Origin: Streptomyces sp. Tue6028
GTDB lineage: Bacteria > Actinomycetota > Actinomycetes > Streptomycetales > Streptomycetaceae
Length of the DNA stretch: 64,000 nt
Direction: 5' to 3'
Assembly: GCF_002300165.1 (NCBI RefSeq)
Contig: NZ_MLCE01000012.1
Location: 368,649-432,648 of the forward strand
Numbering within the stretch: the first letter of the stretch is position 1; every line of letters begins with the position of its first letter. Shown piece after piece: positions 1 through 8,728 of the stretch. The position numbers were made by a program, and so were the translations under genes. The notes under the pieces were generated by a model. It was given only the letters and a program-made list of their open reading frames with translations. It did not search any database and had not been told where the DNA came from.

Positions 1-1910
1 TCGGGGGCACGTCCTGGGGCTGGCTGCCCGCACCGATCGTCTACACCTCGTACGACTACGGGGCCGCCCTGGACGAGGCCCGCCGGCCCACCGAGAAGCT
101 GATCCCGATTCACCAGATCGGCCAGCTCCTGCACTGCGTGCCCGACCTCGCCAAACTGGACCGGGCGCCGGACGTCACGGTCGGCGACGACACGCCGGTC
201 AAGGTGTATCCGCTGGTCAACCCGGACACGGGGGCGCGTTTCCTGGTCCTGCGCAACGACGCCTCCTCCGAGACCGTCGTCAAGGTGCCGCTCGCGGGAT
301 CGACGGTGCCCGTGCCGGTGCCCGGGCTCGACGCGCGCCTCGTCGCCACCGGGATCTCCCTCGGACGGCGCACCCTGCGCCACTCCAGCGCTCAGCCGAT
401 GCTGTGGCTCACCACCGGACGCCAGGACATCGCCGTGTTCACCGGACGGCCGGGCGAGCCGACACAGACCGCGATCGAGTGCGCGGGCGAGCCGACGGTC
501 ACCGTGCTGGAGGGAAACGCCGGACACGAGTACGCGGACGGCGTGCTCCGCGTGGACGCGCCCCTCGACGGGCTCACCCGGATCCTCGTGGAGGGTGGCG
601 GCACCGCGGCGCCCCTCCTGCTGCTGCTCGCCGACGACACGGCCTCGGGCCGGCTGTGGCGGTACGACACCCCGTCCGGACCGGTGCTGGTGCACGGGCC
701 CGCGCTGCTGCGCTCGGCCACCCTGCGCGGTACCACCGTCCATCTCACCGGCGACACCGTCGAGGCGGCGGACCTGGAGGTGTGGGGTCCGCGCGGGACG
801 ACCGAGGTCGTCTGGAACCAGGGCACGGTGAAGACGCTGGCCACCCGGTCCGGCAGTCTGCGGGCCGTGCAGCAACTGCCCGGCGTGCCCGCCGTGCCGC
901 TGCCCACGCTGACCAACTGGCGCCGGGCCGAGGAGAATCCGGAGTCCGCGGCCGCCTTCGACGACTCGTCGTGGAGGACCGCCGACAAGAAGTCCTCGTT
1001 CAGCGTCACCCCGGTCCCCGCCGGGCAGCCCGTGCTGTTCGCCGACGACTACGGCTTCCACTACGGAGACGTCTGGTACCGGGGGCGCTTCGCGTCCGCG
1101 GGGGACGCGGAGTCCGTCTCCCTGTCGTACGTCGCGGGCGCCCAGGGACTGCTGATGGCCTGGCTGGACGGCGAGCCGCTGGGGACCCACCGCATGCCGG
1201 TGCCGGGCAAGAAGACGGTCCGGCAGGGCACGTGGGAGGCCACCGCCACCTTCCCCGTCGAGCCGGGGACGCGCGGCCCGCACGTGCTGTCCGTCCTGGT
1301 CCGCCGTATGCAGCACGACGAGGACGGCGCGGCCCGCGACACCCACAAGGTGGCCCGCGGACTGACCGCGGTGAGCTTCGCCGGTGCCTCCCCGGCACTC
1401 ACCTGGCGGATCCGGGGCGAGGGCGCGCCCGACCCGGTGCGCGGCCCGCTCAACAACGGCGGCCTGTACGGGGAGCGCCACGGCTGGCACCTGCCGGGCT
1501 TCGCGGACGCCGGCTGGAAGGTCGTCGATCTCCCGCGGGCCGAACGGCGCCAGGGCGTCGTCTGGTACCGCTGCGACTTCCGGCTCGCCGTCGACACGGG
1601 CGTGGACGCGTCGATCGGGCTCACCCTCACCGACGACCCGGCCCGCGCCTACCGGGTGCAGATCTTCCTGAACGGCTGGAACATGGGCCAGTACATCAAC
1701 GACGTCGGCCCCCAGCACACCTTCGTCCTGCCGAACGGGCTGCTGCGCACCCGGGGGAGCAACACGCTGGCCCTGGCCGTCCTGTCCGACGGGACCACGC
1801 CCGCCGGGCCCGGCGAGGTGCGGCTGACGCTGCTCGGCAGCGCGGCCGGAGGAGTGCCGGTGGACCCGGTGGACTCCCCCGGCCCGGCGAAGCGAGGCGC
1901 CCGGCGGTGA
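1..1910 (+). CDS. Beta-galactosidase, GH35 family (5'-truncated by window edge)
   Basis: The reading frame is open from base 3 to the TGA at 1908-1910, so this is the 3' part of a longer gene. The first visible residues, GGTSWGWLPAPIVYTSYDY, match the end of the GH35 catalytic barrel (usual form GGTNWG...YTSYDYGA). The catalytic glutamates lie upstream and are not visible. The next ~600 residues look like beta-rich accessory domains, including two galactose-binding jelly-roll-like modules (SFSVTPV...FHYGDVWYRGRF and the region with WYRCDF...NGWNMGQYIND). The enzyme removes terminal beta-galactose. It converges with a GH51 arabinofuranosidase and sugar-transport operon, which suggests arabinogalactan or galactan breakdown. 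The C-terminus is a short Pro/Gly tail with no anchor signal. The family is secure; the substrate is inferred. Confidence 0.85.
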   Translation, partial: GGTSWGWLPAPIVYTSYDYGAALDEARRPTEKLIPIHQIGQLLHCVPDLAKLDRAPDVTVGDDTPVKVYPLVNPDTGARFLVLRNDASSETVVKVPLAGSTVPVPVPGLDARLVATGISLGRRTLRHSSAQPMLWLTTGRQDIAVFTGRPGEPTQTAIECAGEPTVTVLEGNAGHEYADGVLRVDAPLDGLTRILVEGGGTAAPLLLLLADDTASGRLWRYDTPSGPVLVHGPALLRSATLRGTTVHLTGDTVEAADLEVWGPRGTTEVVWNQGTVKTLATRSGSLRAVQQLPGVPAVPLPTLTNWRRAEENPESAAAFDDSSWRTADKKSSFSVTPVPAGQPVLFADDYGFHYGDVWYRGRFASAGDAESVSLSYVAGAQGLLMAWLDGEPLGTHRMPVPGKKTVRQGTWEATATFPVEPGTRGPHVLSVLVRRMQHDEDGAARDTHKVARGLTAVSFAGASPALTWRIRGEGAPDPVRGPLNNGGLYGERHGWHLPGFADAGWKVVDLPRAERRQGVVWYRCDFRLAVDTGVDASIGLTLTDDPARAYRVQIFLNGWNMGQYINDVGPQHTFVLPNGLLRTRGSNTLALAVLSDGTTPAGPGEVRLTLLGSAAGGVPVDPVDSPGPAKRGARR

Positions 1911-1955
1911 TCCCCGGCCACGCAGGCGGGGCGGGCGGGAATGGTCGGACAGGGC

Positions 1956-3461
1956 CTAGCGCAGCCGGATCACGTTCCACGACAGCGGTTCCAGGACGGC
2001 GGTCAGCGTGCCGTCCCGGAGCGCCGCCCCGTCGACCGGGTGCGGGGTGACCCGCTCCTGGTCGTCGGCGGTGTTGACCGCGTCGGGGTCGGCGTCGGAC
2101 AGCGCGGTGTGCTCGACGACCGTCGTCAGATCCAGTCGGCTCAGGGCGACTTCGAGCGGCAGCGGCGCGGTCCGGTCGCGGTTGACGGCGAACACGGTGA
2201 CCGAGCCGTCCTCGGCGCGCACGGCGGTGGCGTGCAGCAGGTCCACCTCGCCGTACTTCTTCGTCTCGTACGTCGGCGAGTCCACCCGCACGTCGAGGAC
2301 CTCGCCGCGCCCGTACTTCGACGCCTGCGCGAACGGGAAGAACGTCGTCTGCCGCCAGGCCCGTCCGCCCGGCTCCGTCATGATCGGCGCGATGACGTTG
2401 ACGAGCTGGGCGAGACAGGCGACGGTCACCCGGTCCGCGTGCCGCAGCAGCGCGATGAGCAGGGAGCCGAAGACGACGGCGTCCGTGACGGAGTAGACGT
2501 CCTCCAGGATGCGCGGTGCCTCCTGCCAGTCCTCGACGGGGTGCGGGTTGGGCCGGCTCTGGTACCAGACGTTCCACTCGTCGAAGGAGAGGTTGATCTT
2601 CTTGGCGGACTTCAGCCGGGCCCCGACGTGGTCGCAGGTCGCCACGACGTTCTCGATGAAGGACTCGGTGTCGACGGCGGAGGCGAGGAAGGAGTCCCGG
2701 TCGCCGTCGGTCTCCTCGTAGTAGGCGTGCAGGGAGATGTGGTCGACGAGGTCGTAGGTGTGCTCCAGCACCGTCGCCTCCCACGCGGCGAAGGTCTCCA
2801 TGCCCTGCCCGGAGGAGCCGCACGCGACGAGTTCGAGGTCCGGTTCGATCTGCCGCATCGCGCGGGCGGTCTCGGCCGCCAGACGGCCGTACTCCTCGGC
2901 GGTCTTGTGGCCGGTCTGCCAGGGTCCGTCCATCTCGTTGCCGAGGCACCACAGCCGGATGCCGTACGGGTCCTTGTCCCCGTGCGCGATCCGCAGGTCG
3001 GAACGGGCCGTGCCGGAGGGGTGGTTGGCGTACTCCTGGAGTGCCAGGGCCTCGGCGACACCGCGCGTGCCGAGGTTGACCGCCATCATCGGCTCGGCCT
3101 GCGGGCCGATCTTCTTCAGGAAGGCGATGTACTCGCCGAGTCCGAAGCGGTTGGTCTCGGTGGAGCGCCAGGCGAGGTCGAGGCGGCGGGGCCGCTCCTC
3201 GACCGGTCCCACCGAGTCCTCCCAGTTGTAGCCGGAGACGAAGTTGCCGCCGGGGTAGCGGACCGCGGTGACGCCGAGTTCGCGGACGAGCTCCAGCACG
3301 TCCGTGCGCAGACCCGACTCGTCGGCCGAGGGGTGGCCCGGCTCGAAGATGCCGGTGTAGACGCAGCGGCCGAGGTGCTCGACGAACGAGCCGAACAGTC
3401 GGGGGTCGACCGCGCCGACGGTGAAGGCGGGGTCGAGGGCGAAGCGGGCGGTGCGGGGCAT
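1956..3461 (-). CDS. Alpha-L-arabinofuranosidase, GH51
   Basis: A 501-residue protein, the usual length for GH51 enzymes. It hydrolyses alpha-L-arabinofuranosyl side chains of arabinan, arabinoxylan or arabinogalactan oligosaccharides. Family landmarks are visible: GSFVEHLGRCVYTGIFEP near the N-terminus, RYPGGNFVSGYNWED, the acid/base region CLGNEMDGPW (Glu176) and the nucleophile region LSFDEWNVWY (Glu295). There is no signal peptide, so it is probably cytoplasmic and acts on imported oligosaccharides, consistent with the ABC importer directly upstream. The ATG at 3461 is preceded by a strong GGAAGGAAG ribosome site. It is the last gene of the transporter operon, 35 bp after the permease gene. 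Confidence 0.93.
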   Translation of the reverse strand: MPRTARFALDPAFTVGAVDPRLFGSFVEHLGRCVYTGIFEPGHPSADESGLRTDVLELVRELGVTAVRYPGGNFVSGYNWEDSVGPVEERPRRLDLAWRSTETNRFGLGEYIAFLKKIGPQAEPMMAVNLGTRGVAEALALQEYANHPSGTARSDLRIAHGDKDPYGIRLWCLGNEMDGPWQTGHKTAEEYGRLAAETARAMRQIEPDLELVACGSSGQGMETFAAWEATVLEHTYDLVDHISLHAYYEETDGDRDSFLASAVDTESFIENVVATCDHVGARLKSAKKINLSFDEWNVWYQSRPNPHPVEDWQEAPRILEDVYSVTDAVVFGSLLIALLRHADRVTVACLAQLVNVIAPIMTEPGGRAWRQTTFFPFAQASKYGRGEVLDVRVDSPTYETKKYGEVDLLHATAVRAEDGSVTVFAVNRDRTAPLPLEVALSRLDLTTVVEHTALSDADPDAVNTADDQERVTPHPVDGAALRDGTLTAVLEPLSWNVIRLR

Positions 3462-3496
3462 GGCTTCCTTCCGGAGAGCTGACGAGCGGTGGGGTC

Positions 3497-4360
3497 TCAC
3501 TGGCCGGCGAGGCCGGTGTGGGCGACACCCGCGACGATCTGGCGCTGGAAGAAGACGAAGACGACGATGAGCGGGAGTCCGGCCATCAGGCCCCCGGCCA
3601 TCAGCTGGGCCCACTGGATGCCGTAGGAGTTCATGACCGTCGCGATGCCGTTCGGCATGGTCATCAGGTCGGGGTTGTTGGTCACCATGTACGGCCACAG
3701 GAAGTTGTTCCACGAGGCGATGAAGGTGAAGATCCCGACGGCGGACAGCGAGGGCCGGGCGAGCGGGACCACGATGGTGAAGAAGACCCGCCAGCGGCCG
3801 GCGCCGTCGATGAACGCGGCCTCCTCCAGTTCGCGGGGGACGCCCTGGAAGAACTTGTAGAGGATGTAGACCATCGCGGCCGGCGCGCACTGCGGGAGGA
3901 TCATGCCCCAGTAGGTGTCGACCATCCCCATCTGCTGGACGGTGGTGAACAGGGGGACGCCGAGGACGGCGGGGGAGATCATCAGGCCGCTCATCACGAC
4001 GCCCATCAGGACGCCCTTGCCGCGGAACTCGGTGCGGGCGAAGCCGTATCCGGCGAGCGCGGCGACCGTCAGGACGACGGCCGTCACGAGCACGGACACG
4101 ACCAGCGAGTTGACGAACCAGTCGGTGATGTTGCCGGTCTCGAAGAGGGCCTTCCACGCCTGGCCCGTCCAGACCTTCGGCAGCCAGTGCGGCGGGATCT
4201 CGGCCGCCTCCGCCTCGGACTTGAGCGAGGTGAACAGCGCCGCGGCGATCGGCGCCACGAAGACGGTGGAGACGGCGACACCGATCAGTGTGAGAACGAT
4301 CTGGCCGGGCGTCCAGGGCTTGCGGGACTTGGTGGTCACGGTCGTCGCGGCGGTGGTCAT
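3497..4360 (-). CDS. Sugar ABC transporter permease (MalG-type, CUT1)
   Basis: A 287-residue polytopic membrane protein with six predicted hydrophobic segments. Its cytoplasmic EAA loop, EEAAFIDGAGRWRVFFTIVVP, is the docking site for the ATPase in binding-protein-dependent sugar importers. The N-terminal segment (PWTPGQIVLTLIGVAVSTVFV) and the long periplasmic-type loop before TM2 are typical of MalG-like permeases. Its ATG overlaps the stop of the partner permease gene in an ATGA. No ATPase gene is nearby, so the pair probably uses a shared MsiK-like ATPase encoded elsewhere, as is known for several Streptomyces sugar importers. The substrate is inferred from GH51 and GH35 to be an arabinose- or galactose-containing oligosaccharide. 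Confidence 0.92.
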   Translation of the reverse strand: MTTAATTVTTKSRKPWTPGQIVLTLIGVAVSTVFVAPIAAALFTSLKSEAEAAEIPPHWLPKVWTGQAWKALFETGNITDWFVNSLVVSVLVTAVVLTVAALAGYGFARTEFRGKGVLMGVVMSGLMISPAVLGVPLFTTVQQMGMVDTYWGMILPQCAPAAMVYILYKFFQGVPRELEEAAFIDGAGRWRVFFTIVVPLARPSLSAVGIFTFIASWNNFLWPYMVTNNPDLMTMPNGIATVMNSYGIQWAQLMAGGLMAGLPLIVVFVFFQRQIVAGVAHTGLAGQ

Positions 4361-5298
4361 CGGCCGCCCTCCTCACGGTTGCGCAGCAGCCACATCCGCG
4401 CCAGGGCGACGACTGCGATGATCACGAAGAAGATGATGGACATCGCCGAGGCGTAGCCCACGCGGTAGCTGGTGAAGCCCTGTTCGAGGGTGTACTGCAC
4501 GAACGATCTGGTGCTGAGCTCCGGTCCCGGCCCGAAGTCCATCATCACGACGGCCTGGTCGAAGAGCTGGAGCGAGGCGAGGACCTGGAGCGCGATCACC
4601 AGGCCGGTGATGTGGCGCAGCATCGGCAGCGTGATGTGGACCATGCGGTGCCAGGCGCCCGCACCGTCCAGCTTGGCGGCCTCGTACAGGTGGTCGGGGA
4701 TGCCCTGGAGCGCGGCGAGGTAGAGCAGGAAGCTGAAGCCGACCGTCCACCACAGGGTCTCGATGACGATGGCGAGCATCGCGTACGACTTGTCGGTCAG
4801 CCAGGGCGTGTCGGTCCCGAGGACATGGTTGAACATGCCGATGCCCTGGGTGAACAGCCACTGGAACAGATTGCCCGCGACGGTCGACGGCAGCAGGAAC
4901 GGGGCGAAGAAGCACAGCCGCCACAGCCACTTGCCGCGCTCGATGTTGTGCGCCAGCATCGCGAGCAGGAAGGCGAGCACGGTGATGCACGGCACGACGA
5001 GCAGCGTGAAGTACGCGCTGTGGCCGAGCGCGTCCCACATCGCCGAATCGCCCAGGGCCTCACGGTAGTTGTCGAGGCCGACGAAGCTCGCGCCCTCGCC
5101 GGAGATGTTGGCGTCCGTGAAGCTGAGGTAGACGCCGCGCAGCAGTGGCCAGATCACGAAGAGCGTGAACAGGACGAGGAACGGGGCGACGAACCAGCCG
5201 CCGTGCTGGAGTCCCTGGTTGCGGCGGACGGTGGCGCCGGCCGCGGCGGTCTTCGCGCGCGCCGGTGCGACGACGGTCTCGGCACTGGTCGTGGTCAT
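4357..5298 (-). CDS. Sugar ABC transporter permease (MalF-type, CUT1)
   Basis: A 313-residue integral membrane permease. A charged, Ala-rich N-terminus (about 33 residues) precedes the first membrane segment FVAPFLVLFTLFVIWPLL. The EAA loop YEAAKLDGAGAWHRMVHITLP is clear and is followed by further hydrophobic helices. The start ATG (5298) overlaps the stop of the solute-binding-protein gene and its own stop overlaps the next permease, so the three genes are translationally coupled. It forms the translocation channel with the MalG-type partner. Confidence 0.92.
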   Translation of the reverse strand: MTTTSAETVVAPARAKTAAAGATVRRNQGLQHGGWFVAPFLVLFTLFVIWPLLRGVYLSFTDANISGEGASFVGLDNYREALGDSAMWDALGHSAYFTLLVVPCITVLAFLLAMLAHNIERGKWLWRLCFFAPFLLPSTVAGNLFQWLFTQGIGMFNHVLGTDTPWLTDKSYAMLAIVIETLWWTVGFSFLLYLAALQGIPDHLYEAAKLDGAGAWHRMVHITLPMLRHITGLVIALQVLASLQLFDQAVVMMDFGPGPELSTRSFVQYTLEQGFTSYRVGYASAMSIIFFVIIAVVALARMWLLRNREEGGR

Positions 5299-6644
5299 GC
5301 GACCGCACCTCCCTGCGCGGCGGTCCTGCCGTCCATCGGGTTCTTCGAGGCGAGGAGTTCGGTGAGGTCGTTCTTCATCCGCCGCGCGGCGGCGGCCGGC
5401 TCGGCGGAGCCCATCGTCGAGGAGACGACGATCGGGCCGAGGTCCTGGGCGAGGACGCCGGTGGAGCCCGCGAACCACACCTTCGGCTCGTTGGCCTGGT
5501 GGTCCATGGCGCTCACGTACTCGTTCTGCGGGGTGAGCTTCTGGTACGCGTCCGTGGAGAGCGTCGGCGTGTACGCGGGGATGTGGCCGCCGGCCGCCCA
5601 CTGGAGGGCGTGCTTGACGACGTAGGCGGCGAGCCTGTGCGCGCCCTTGTCGGCGGCGCCGCCGCGGCCCGCCTGGTGCGGCAGGACGAAGGTGTGCGAC
5701 TCGGCGTGGGTGGCCTGCTTGCCGAAGACGGGCGGCAACGGGGTCGCGCCGTAGTCGAGCTCGGCGCCGGAGAAGACCGGCACGGACCAGTTGCCCTCCC
5801 AGGTGAAGGGGGCACCGTTGATGAACTGCTCGCCGGTGGGGGCACCGGGGATGACGTAGCCGTCGGTGACGTGCTGCCGGAGGAACTCCAGGACCTGGGT
5901 GGCCTTGTCGACGTCGAAGAGGACCTCGGTGCGGGCGTCGTCGAACCATTCGCCGCCGAGCTGGGTGTAGAAGGCGACGAAGAACCACCACTGGAAGTTC
6001 TGGTCGTTGGTCCACAGGCCGATGGTCTGCAGGCCCTTCTTCGTGACCCTCTTCGCCTTCTTCAGGACGCCGAACCACTCGTCGGTGGAGGTGACCGGCA
6101 CGATCCTGCCGTCGTCGCCCAGCAGGTCCGCCTTCTTCAGCACGTCCTTGCGGTAGAAGCAGAGCTGGACGTGGACGTCGAGCGGAAGGGCGTAGAGCTT
6201 GCCGTCGATGACGCCGCGGTTCCACAGCGCGGGGTTGAAGTCCGCCTGCCGCACGCCGTACTCGGCGAGCAGGTCCACGTCCCAGGGGTCCAGGAGGCGG
6301 CCGGGCGAGAACCCGGTGACCCGGCCCATGTGCATGACGCCGAGGTCGGGTGCGCGATTGCCCGCGGCCGCCATGGCGAGCTTGGTGTAGAAGGGGTTGC
6401 CCCACTGGAGGGTCGAATCCTTCACGTCGATGCCGGGATTGGCCTTACGGAAGGCGTCCAGCATCGCGATCATGTTGTACCCGTCGCCGCCGCTGAAGAG
6501 GTTCCAGTAGCGCACCCGGGTGTCCGCTCCCGACGCGAGCGCGTCCGCGCCGGTGCCGAGCGCGGCGAAGCCGAGGCTGCCCGCCACGGCCAGTCCACTT
6601 GCTCCGGCCAGGAGTTGCCTGCGATTCAGGCCAGGTCGTCCCAT
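5295..6644 (-). CDS. Extracellular sugar-binding protein of ABC transporter (Tat-exported)
   Basis: A 449-residue substrate-binding protein of the bacterial extracellular solute-binding family 1. The N-terminus contains the twin-arginine motif NRRQLLAGASG followed by a hydrophobic, Ala-rich stretch, so Tat export is likely. There is no lipobox cysteine, so membrane anchoring is not obvious. Family features include RVRYWNLFSGGDG, a run ending FTWEGNWS, and many aromatic residues expected in a sugar cleft. It is the first gene of the operon binding protein - permease - permease - GH51. The 5' region carries a palindrome-like box shared with the IclR gene, a LacI-type core and phased repeats, so the operon is probably substrate-regulated. 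Confidence 0.9.
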   Translation of the reverse strand: MGRPGLNRRQLLAGASGLAVAGSLGFAALGTGADALASGADTRVRYWNLFSGGDGYNMIAMLDAFRKANPGIDVKDSTLQWGNPFYTKLAMAAAGNRAPDLGVMHMGRVTGFSPGRLLDPWDVDLLAEYGVRQADFNPALWNRGVIDGKLYALPLDVHVQLCFYRKDVLKKADLLGDDGRIVPVTSTDEWFGVLKKAKRVTKKGLQTIGLWTNDQNFQWWFFVAFYTQLGGEWFDDARTEVLFDVDKATQVLEFLRQHVTDGYVIPGAPTGEQFINGAPFTWEGNWSVPVFSGAELDYGATPLPPVFGKQATHAESHTFVLPHQAGRGGAADKGAHRLAAYVVKHALQWAAGGHIPAYTPTLSTDAYQKLTPQNEYVSAMDHQANEPKVWFAGSTGVLAQDLGPIVVSSTMGSAEPAAAARRMKNDLTELLASKNPMDGRTAAQGGAVA

Positions 6645-6659
6645 ACCCCGCCCCTACTG

Positions 6660-6673
6660 TTCGAGATTTCGAT
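6660..6673. promoter_or_regulatory. Palindrome-like operator (IclR-type candidate), transporter operon
   Basis: TTCGAGATTTCGAT is close to the perfect palindrome TTCGAAATTTCGAA. It sits 16 bp upstream of the binding-protein start codon. The sequence TGTTCGAnATTTC and a CGATCG at the same downstream distance recur before the IclR gene (8727-8751). A further half-like TTCGAA lies at 6687-6692. The best inference is an operator for the IclR protein encoded at 7937-8710. Confidence 0.6.
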
Positions 6674-6708
6674 AAGCGATCGCAACTTCGAACGGGACCG
6701 TAGATAGG

Positions 6709-6716
6709 AAGCGCTT
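6709..6716. promoter_or_regulatory. LacI-type operator core AAGCGCTT
   Basis: A perfect 8-bp palindrome AAGCGCTT within GGAAGCGCTTACGC, about 65 bp upstream of the binding-protein start. Many LacI-family regulators of sugar operons in actinomycetes bind palindromes centred on GCGC with AA/TT flanks. No LacI gene is in the window, so this is a motif-only call. Confidence 0.35.
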
Positions 6717-6786
6717 ACGCGTCAATGGTTTGCGCAGAACTTGGGTGACGGGAGGGAAACTCGGCAGGCCGGGGTTCGGTCCGGCC

Positions 6787-6855
6787 GGACGTCAGGGGGG
6801 CCGACGGGACGTCAGACGATCCGAGGGGACGTCAGAAAGCGCTGCCGGGCGTCAG
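6787..6855. repeat. Four direct repeats phased at exactly 20 bp
   Basis: GGACGTCAG occurs at 6787, 6807 and 6827, and a one-mismatch copy GGGCGTCAG at 6847, each exactly 20 bp (about two helical turns) apart. The core GACGTC is itself palindromic. The array lies 140-210 bp upstream of the sugar-binding-protein start and could be a cooperative regulator-binding array. Its 3' end overlaps the end of a small minus-strand open frame. Confidence 0.6.
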
Positions 6856-6999
6856 CGGATCGGACTCGACGAACGACGTCTTCAGGGCACGGCCCCGGGC
6901 GAGGCTGACGACGTGGGCGAGCCGGGAGCAGCAGGTCTCCGACACCGAGATGACCACAGTGCCGGAGACCTGGTCGTACTCCTGCCGCGCCTGCTCCAC
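6832..6999 (-). CDS. Possible small protein, 55 aa (unknown)
   Basis: A GTG-initiated frame (GTG at 6999) encodes 55 residues ending in LTPGSAF. A GGGGGAC stretch lies just upstream as a possible ribosome site. The product contains VVISVSETCCSRLAHVV and otherwise looks like ordinary actinobacterial protein, with no low-complexity bias. It could be a genuine small protein, or the remnant 3' end of a longer gene, since the frame stays open upstream of the GTG for about 18 codons. I do not recognise the family. It lies between the lactonase gene and the transporter operon on the same strand. Confidence 0.3.
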   Translation of the reverse strand: MEQARQEYDQVSGTVVISVSETCCSRLAHVVSLARGRALKTSFVESDPLTPGSAF

Positions 7000-7088
7000 C
7001 GTCCCCCGGTCCCCCGACCGATCAGCAGACCGCGAGACCGTCGGATCTCACCGGCTGCCACCCCGGAGGGGGAACGCAGACCTGCGCG

Positions 7089-7940
7089 TCAGTACGCGAA
7101 AGGTGCCTGCGCCAGCCCCTTTCCGGCGCCGGGGACGACGAGCACCGAGCCGGAGAGCGGGTGCGGGGCGTCCAGGCCCGTGCGGGCCGTGGTGATGTAG
7201 AGGTCGGTCAGGCCGGGGCCGCCGAACGCGCAGGCGGTGGGGCGGCGGACGGGCAGGACGATCACCCGGTCGAGGGTCCCGTCGGGGGCGTAGCGGTGGA
7301 CCGCCCCGCCGTCCCAGAGGGCCACCCAGACGCAGCCCTCGGCGTCGACGGTGAGACCGTCCGGGAAGCCGTCCTCGACGGCCGCCAACTGCCGCCTGTC
7401 GTGCGGCAGTCCGTCCGCGTCCACGTCGAAGACGTCGATGCGCCGGGTCGGCGAGTCGATGTAGTACATCAGCCGGCCGTCCGGGCTCCAGCCCGTGCCG
7501 TTGCTGACGGCGACGTCGTCGAGGACCGTGCGCACGGCACCGTCCGGGGTGATCCGGGACAGCGTGCCGCCGCGCGGCGCCTCGTCGTAGCGCATGGTGC
7601 CGAACCACAGCGAACCGTCGGGAGCGACCGCCGCGTCGTTCGCGCGGCGGCCGGGGACGGGCTCCCGGTGCAGCCAGCGGAAGGCCTCCCCCGAGCCGGG
7701 CGGGCCGTAGAGCCCGACGCCGTCACGGAGGTTGACGACCAGGCCGCCGCCGGCGCGCGGCTTGGCCGCGCCCACGTGCTGCTCGGTGGTCATGACCGTG
7801 CGGCGCCCGGAGGCCGGGGCGTAGGTGTGCACCCGGGACCCGAGGATGTCGACCCAGACGAGCCGCTGGGCGTCCGCGTCCCAGGTGGGACCCTCGCCCA
7901 GGGCGGCGTCCGCGCGGACCGCGACCTCGGCGGCGCTCAT
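7089..7940 (-). CDS. SMP-30/gluconolactonase/LRE family protein (sugar lactonase)
   Basis: A 283-residue six-bladed beta-propeller enzyme of the SMP-30 family. Visible family marks are LGEGPTWDADAQRLVWVDI near the N-terminus, PNDAAVAPDGSLWFGTM-like RRANDAAVAPDGSLWFGTM, SNGTGWSPDG (metal-site Asn/Asp region), and DGLTVDAEGCVWVALW. These enzymes open aldonolactones using a divalent metal. Beside arabinoside genes, the most attractive role is L-arabinono-lactonase in oxidative arabinose or galactose use, but gluconolactonase activity is equally compatible. Its ATG overlaps the stop of the IclR gene, so the two are co-transcribed. Confidence 0.85.
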   Translation of the reverse strand: MSAAEVAVRADAALGEGPTWDADAQRLVWVDILGSRVHTYAPASGRRTVMTTEQHVGAAKPRAGGGLVVNLRDGVGLYGPPGSGEAFRWLHREPVPGRRANDAAVAPDGSLWFGTMRYDEAPRGGTLSRITPDGAVRTVLDDVAVSNGTGWSPDGRLMYYIDSPTRRIDVFDVDADGLPHDRRQLAAVEDGFPDGLTVDAEGCVWVALWDGGAVHRYAPDGTLDRVIVLPVRRPTACAFGGPGLTDLYITTARTGLDAPHPLSGSVLVVPGAGKGLAQAPFAY

Positions 7941-8710
7941 CCGATGCTCCGGTGACCGAGCCGCTCGGACAGCTCGGCGGCGCCCTTCGCGGCGAGCTGC
8001 TCCAGCTCGCCGCGGCGCTCGTCGCTCCAGCGGATCATCGGAACGGAGATGGAGAGCGCGGCGACGACCTGTCCCGTGCGGTCGCGGACGGGCGCGGCGA
8101 CGCAGCTGACGTCCGGGTTGGACTCGCGGCTCTCCACCGCGATGCCGCGCCGGCGGATCTCGGCGAGGGCGGCACGCAGGGCGGCGGGCTCGGTGATGCT
8201 GTTGGGCGTCATCGCGACGAGTTCGGCGTCGTCGGGAATGCGCGAGGTCAGCTCCGGCTCGGAGAGCGAGGCGAGCAGCATCTTGCCCACGGAGGTGCAG
8301 TGCGCGGGCAGCCGGCGGCCGGCCGCGGACACCATGCGCACGGCGTGCGTGGAGTCGACCTTCGCGATGTAGATGACGTCGGTGCCTTCGAGGATGGCCA
8401 CGTGCACGGTCTCGTCGCAGGTCTCGGCGACGGAACGGGCCACCTGCTGCCCCTCGGCGGCCAGGTCGAGCTGCTCGGCGTAGCGGCTGCCGAGCTGGTA
8501 CGGGCGCACACCGAGCCGATAGCGTCCCGGCTGCCCGGGCACCTGGACGATGTACGAACGCGCGGCGAGCGTGGTGACGAGCTCGTGCACGGTGGTGCGG
8601 GGCAGCTGTAGTTTGCGCACGATGTCGGGGGCGGAAAGAGTCCCGTCCCCGTCGAGGAAGAGCTCCAGTATGTCCAGAGCCCGGGTCACGGCAGGTACGA
8701 GGCGTCCCAC
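7937..8710 (-). CDS. IclR family transcriptional regulator
   Basis: A 257-residue regulator. The N-terminal winged helix-turn-helix (about residues 8-65: ALDILELFLDG...LSAPDIVRKLQLPRTTVHEL) is followed by the IclR effector domain, with the typical GMRRLPAHCTSVGKMLLA-like stretch GRRLPAHCTSVGKMLLASL and the C-terminal SCVAAPVRDRTGQVVAALSISVP. The GTG start (8710) has a GGGAGGGG ribosome site. It probably controls itself and the adjacent sugar genes through the box at 8729-8742 and its twin at 6660-6673. A sugar acid or lactone is the likely ligand. Confidence 0.92.
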   Translation of the reverse strand: MGRLVPAVTRALDILELFLDGDGTLSAPDIVRKLQLPRTTVHELVTTLAARSYIVQVPGQPGRYRLGVRPYQLGSRYAEQLDLAAEGQQVARSVAETCDETVHVAILEGTDVIYIAKVDSTHAVRMVSAAGRRLPAHCTSVGKMLLASLSEPELTSRIPDDAELVAMTPNSITEPAALRAALAEIRRRGIAVESRESNPDVSCVAAPVRDRTGQVVAALSISVPMIRWSDERRGELEQLAAKGAAELSERLGHRSIG

Positions 8711-8728
8711 GACCGACCCCTCCCTATG

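Noticed and set aside
6787..6855. CRISPR-like array
   Set aside because: Repeat cores are 9 bp with 11-bp spacers and no cas genes; far too short for CRISPR.
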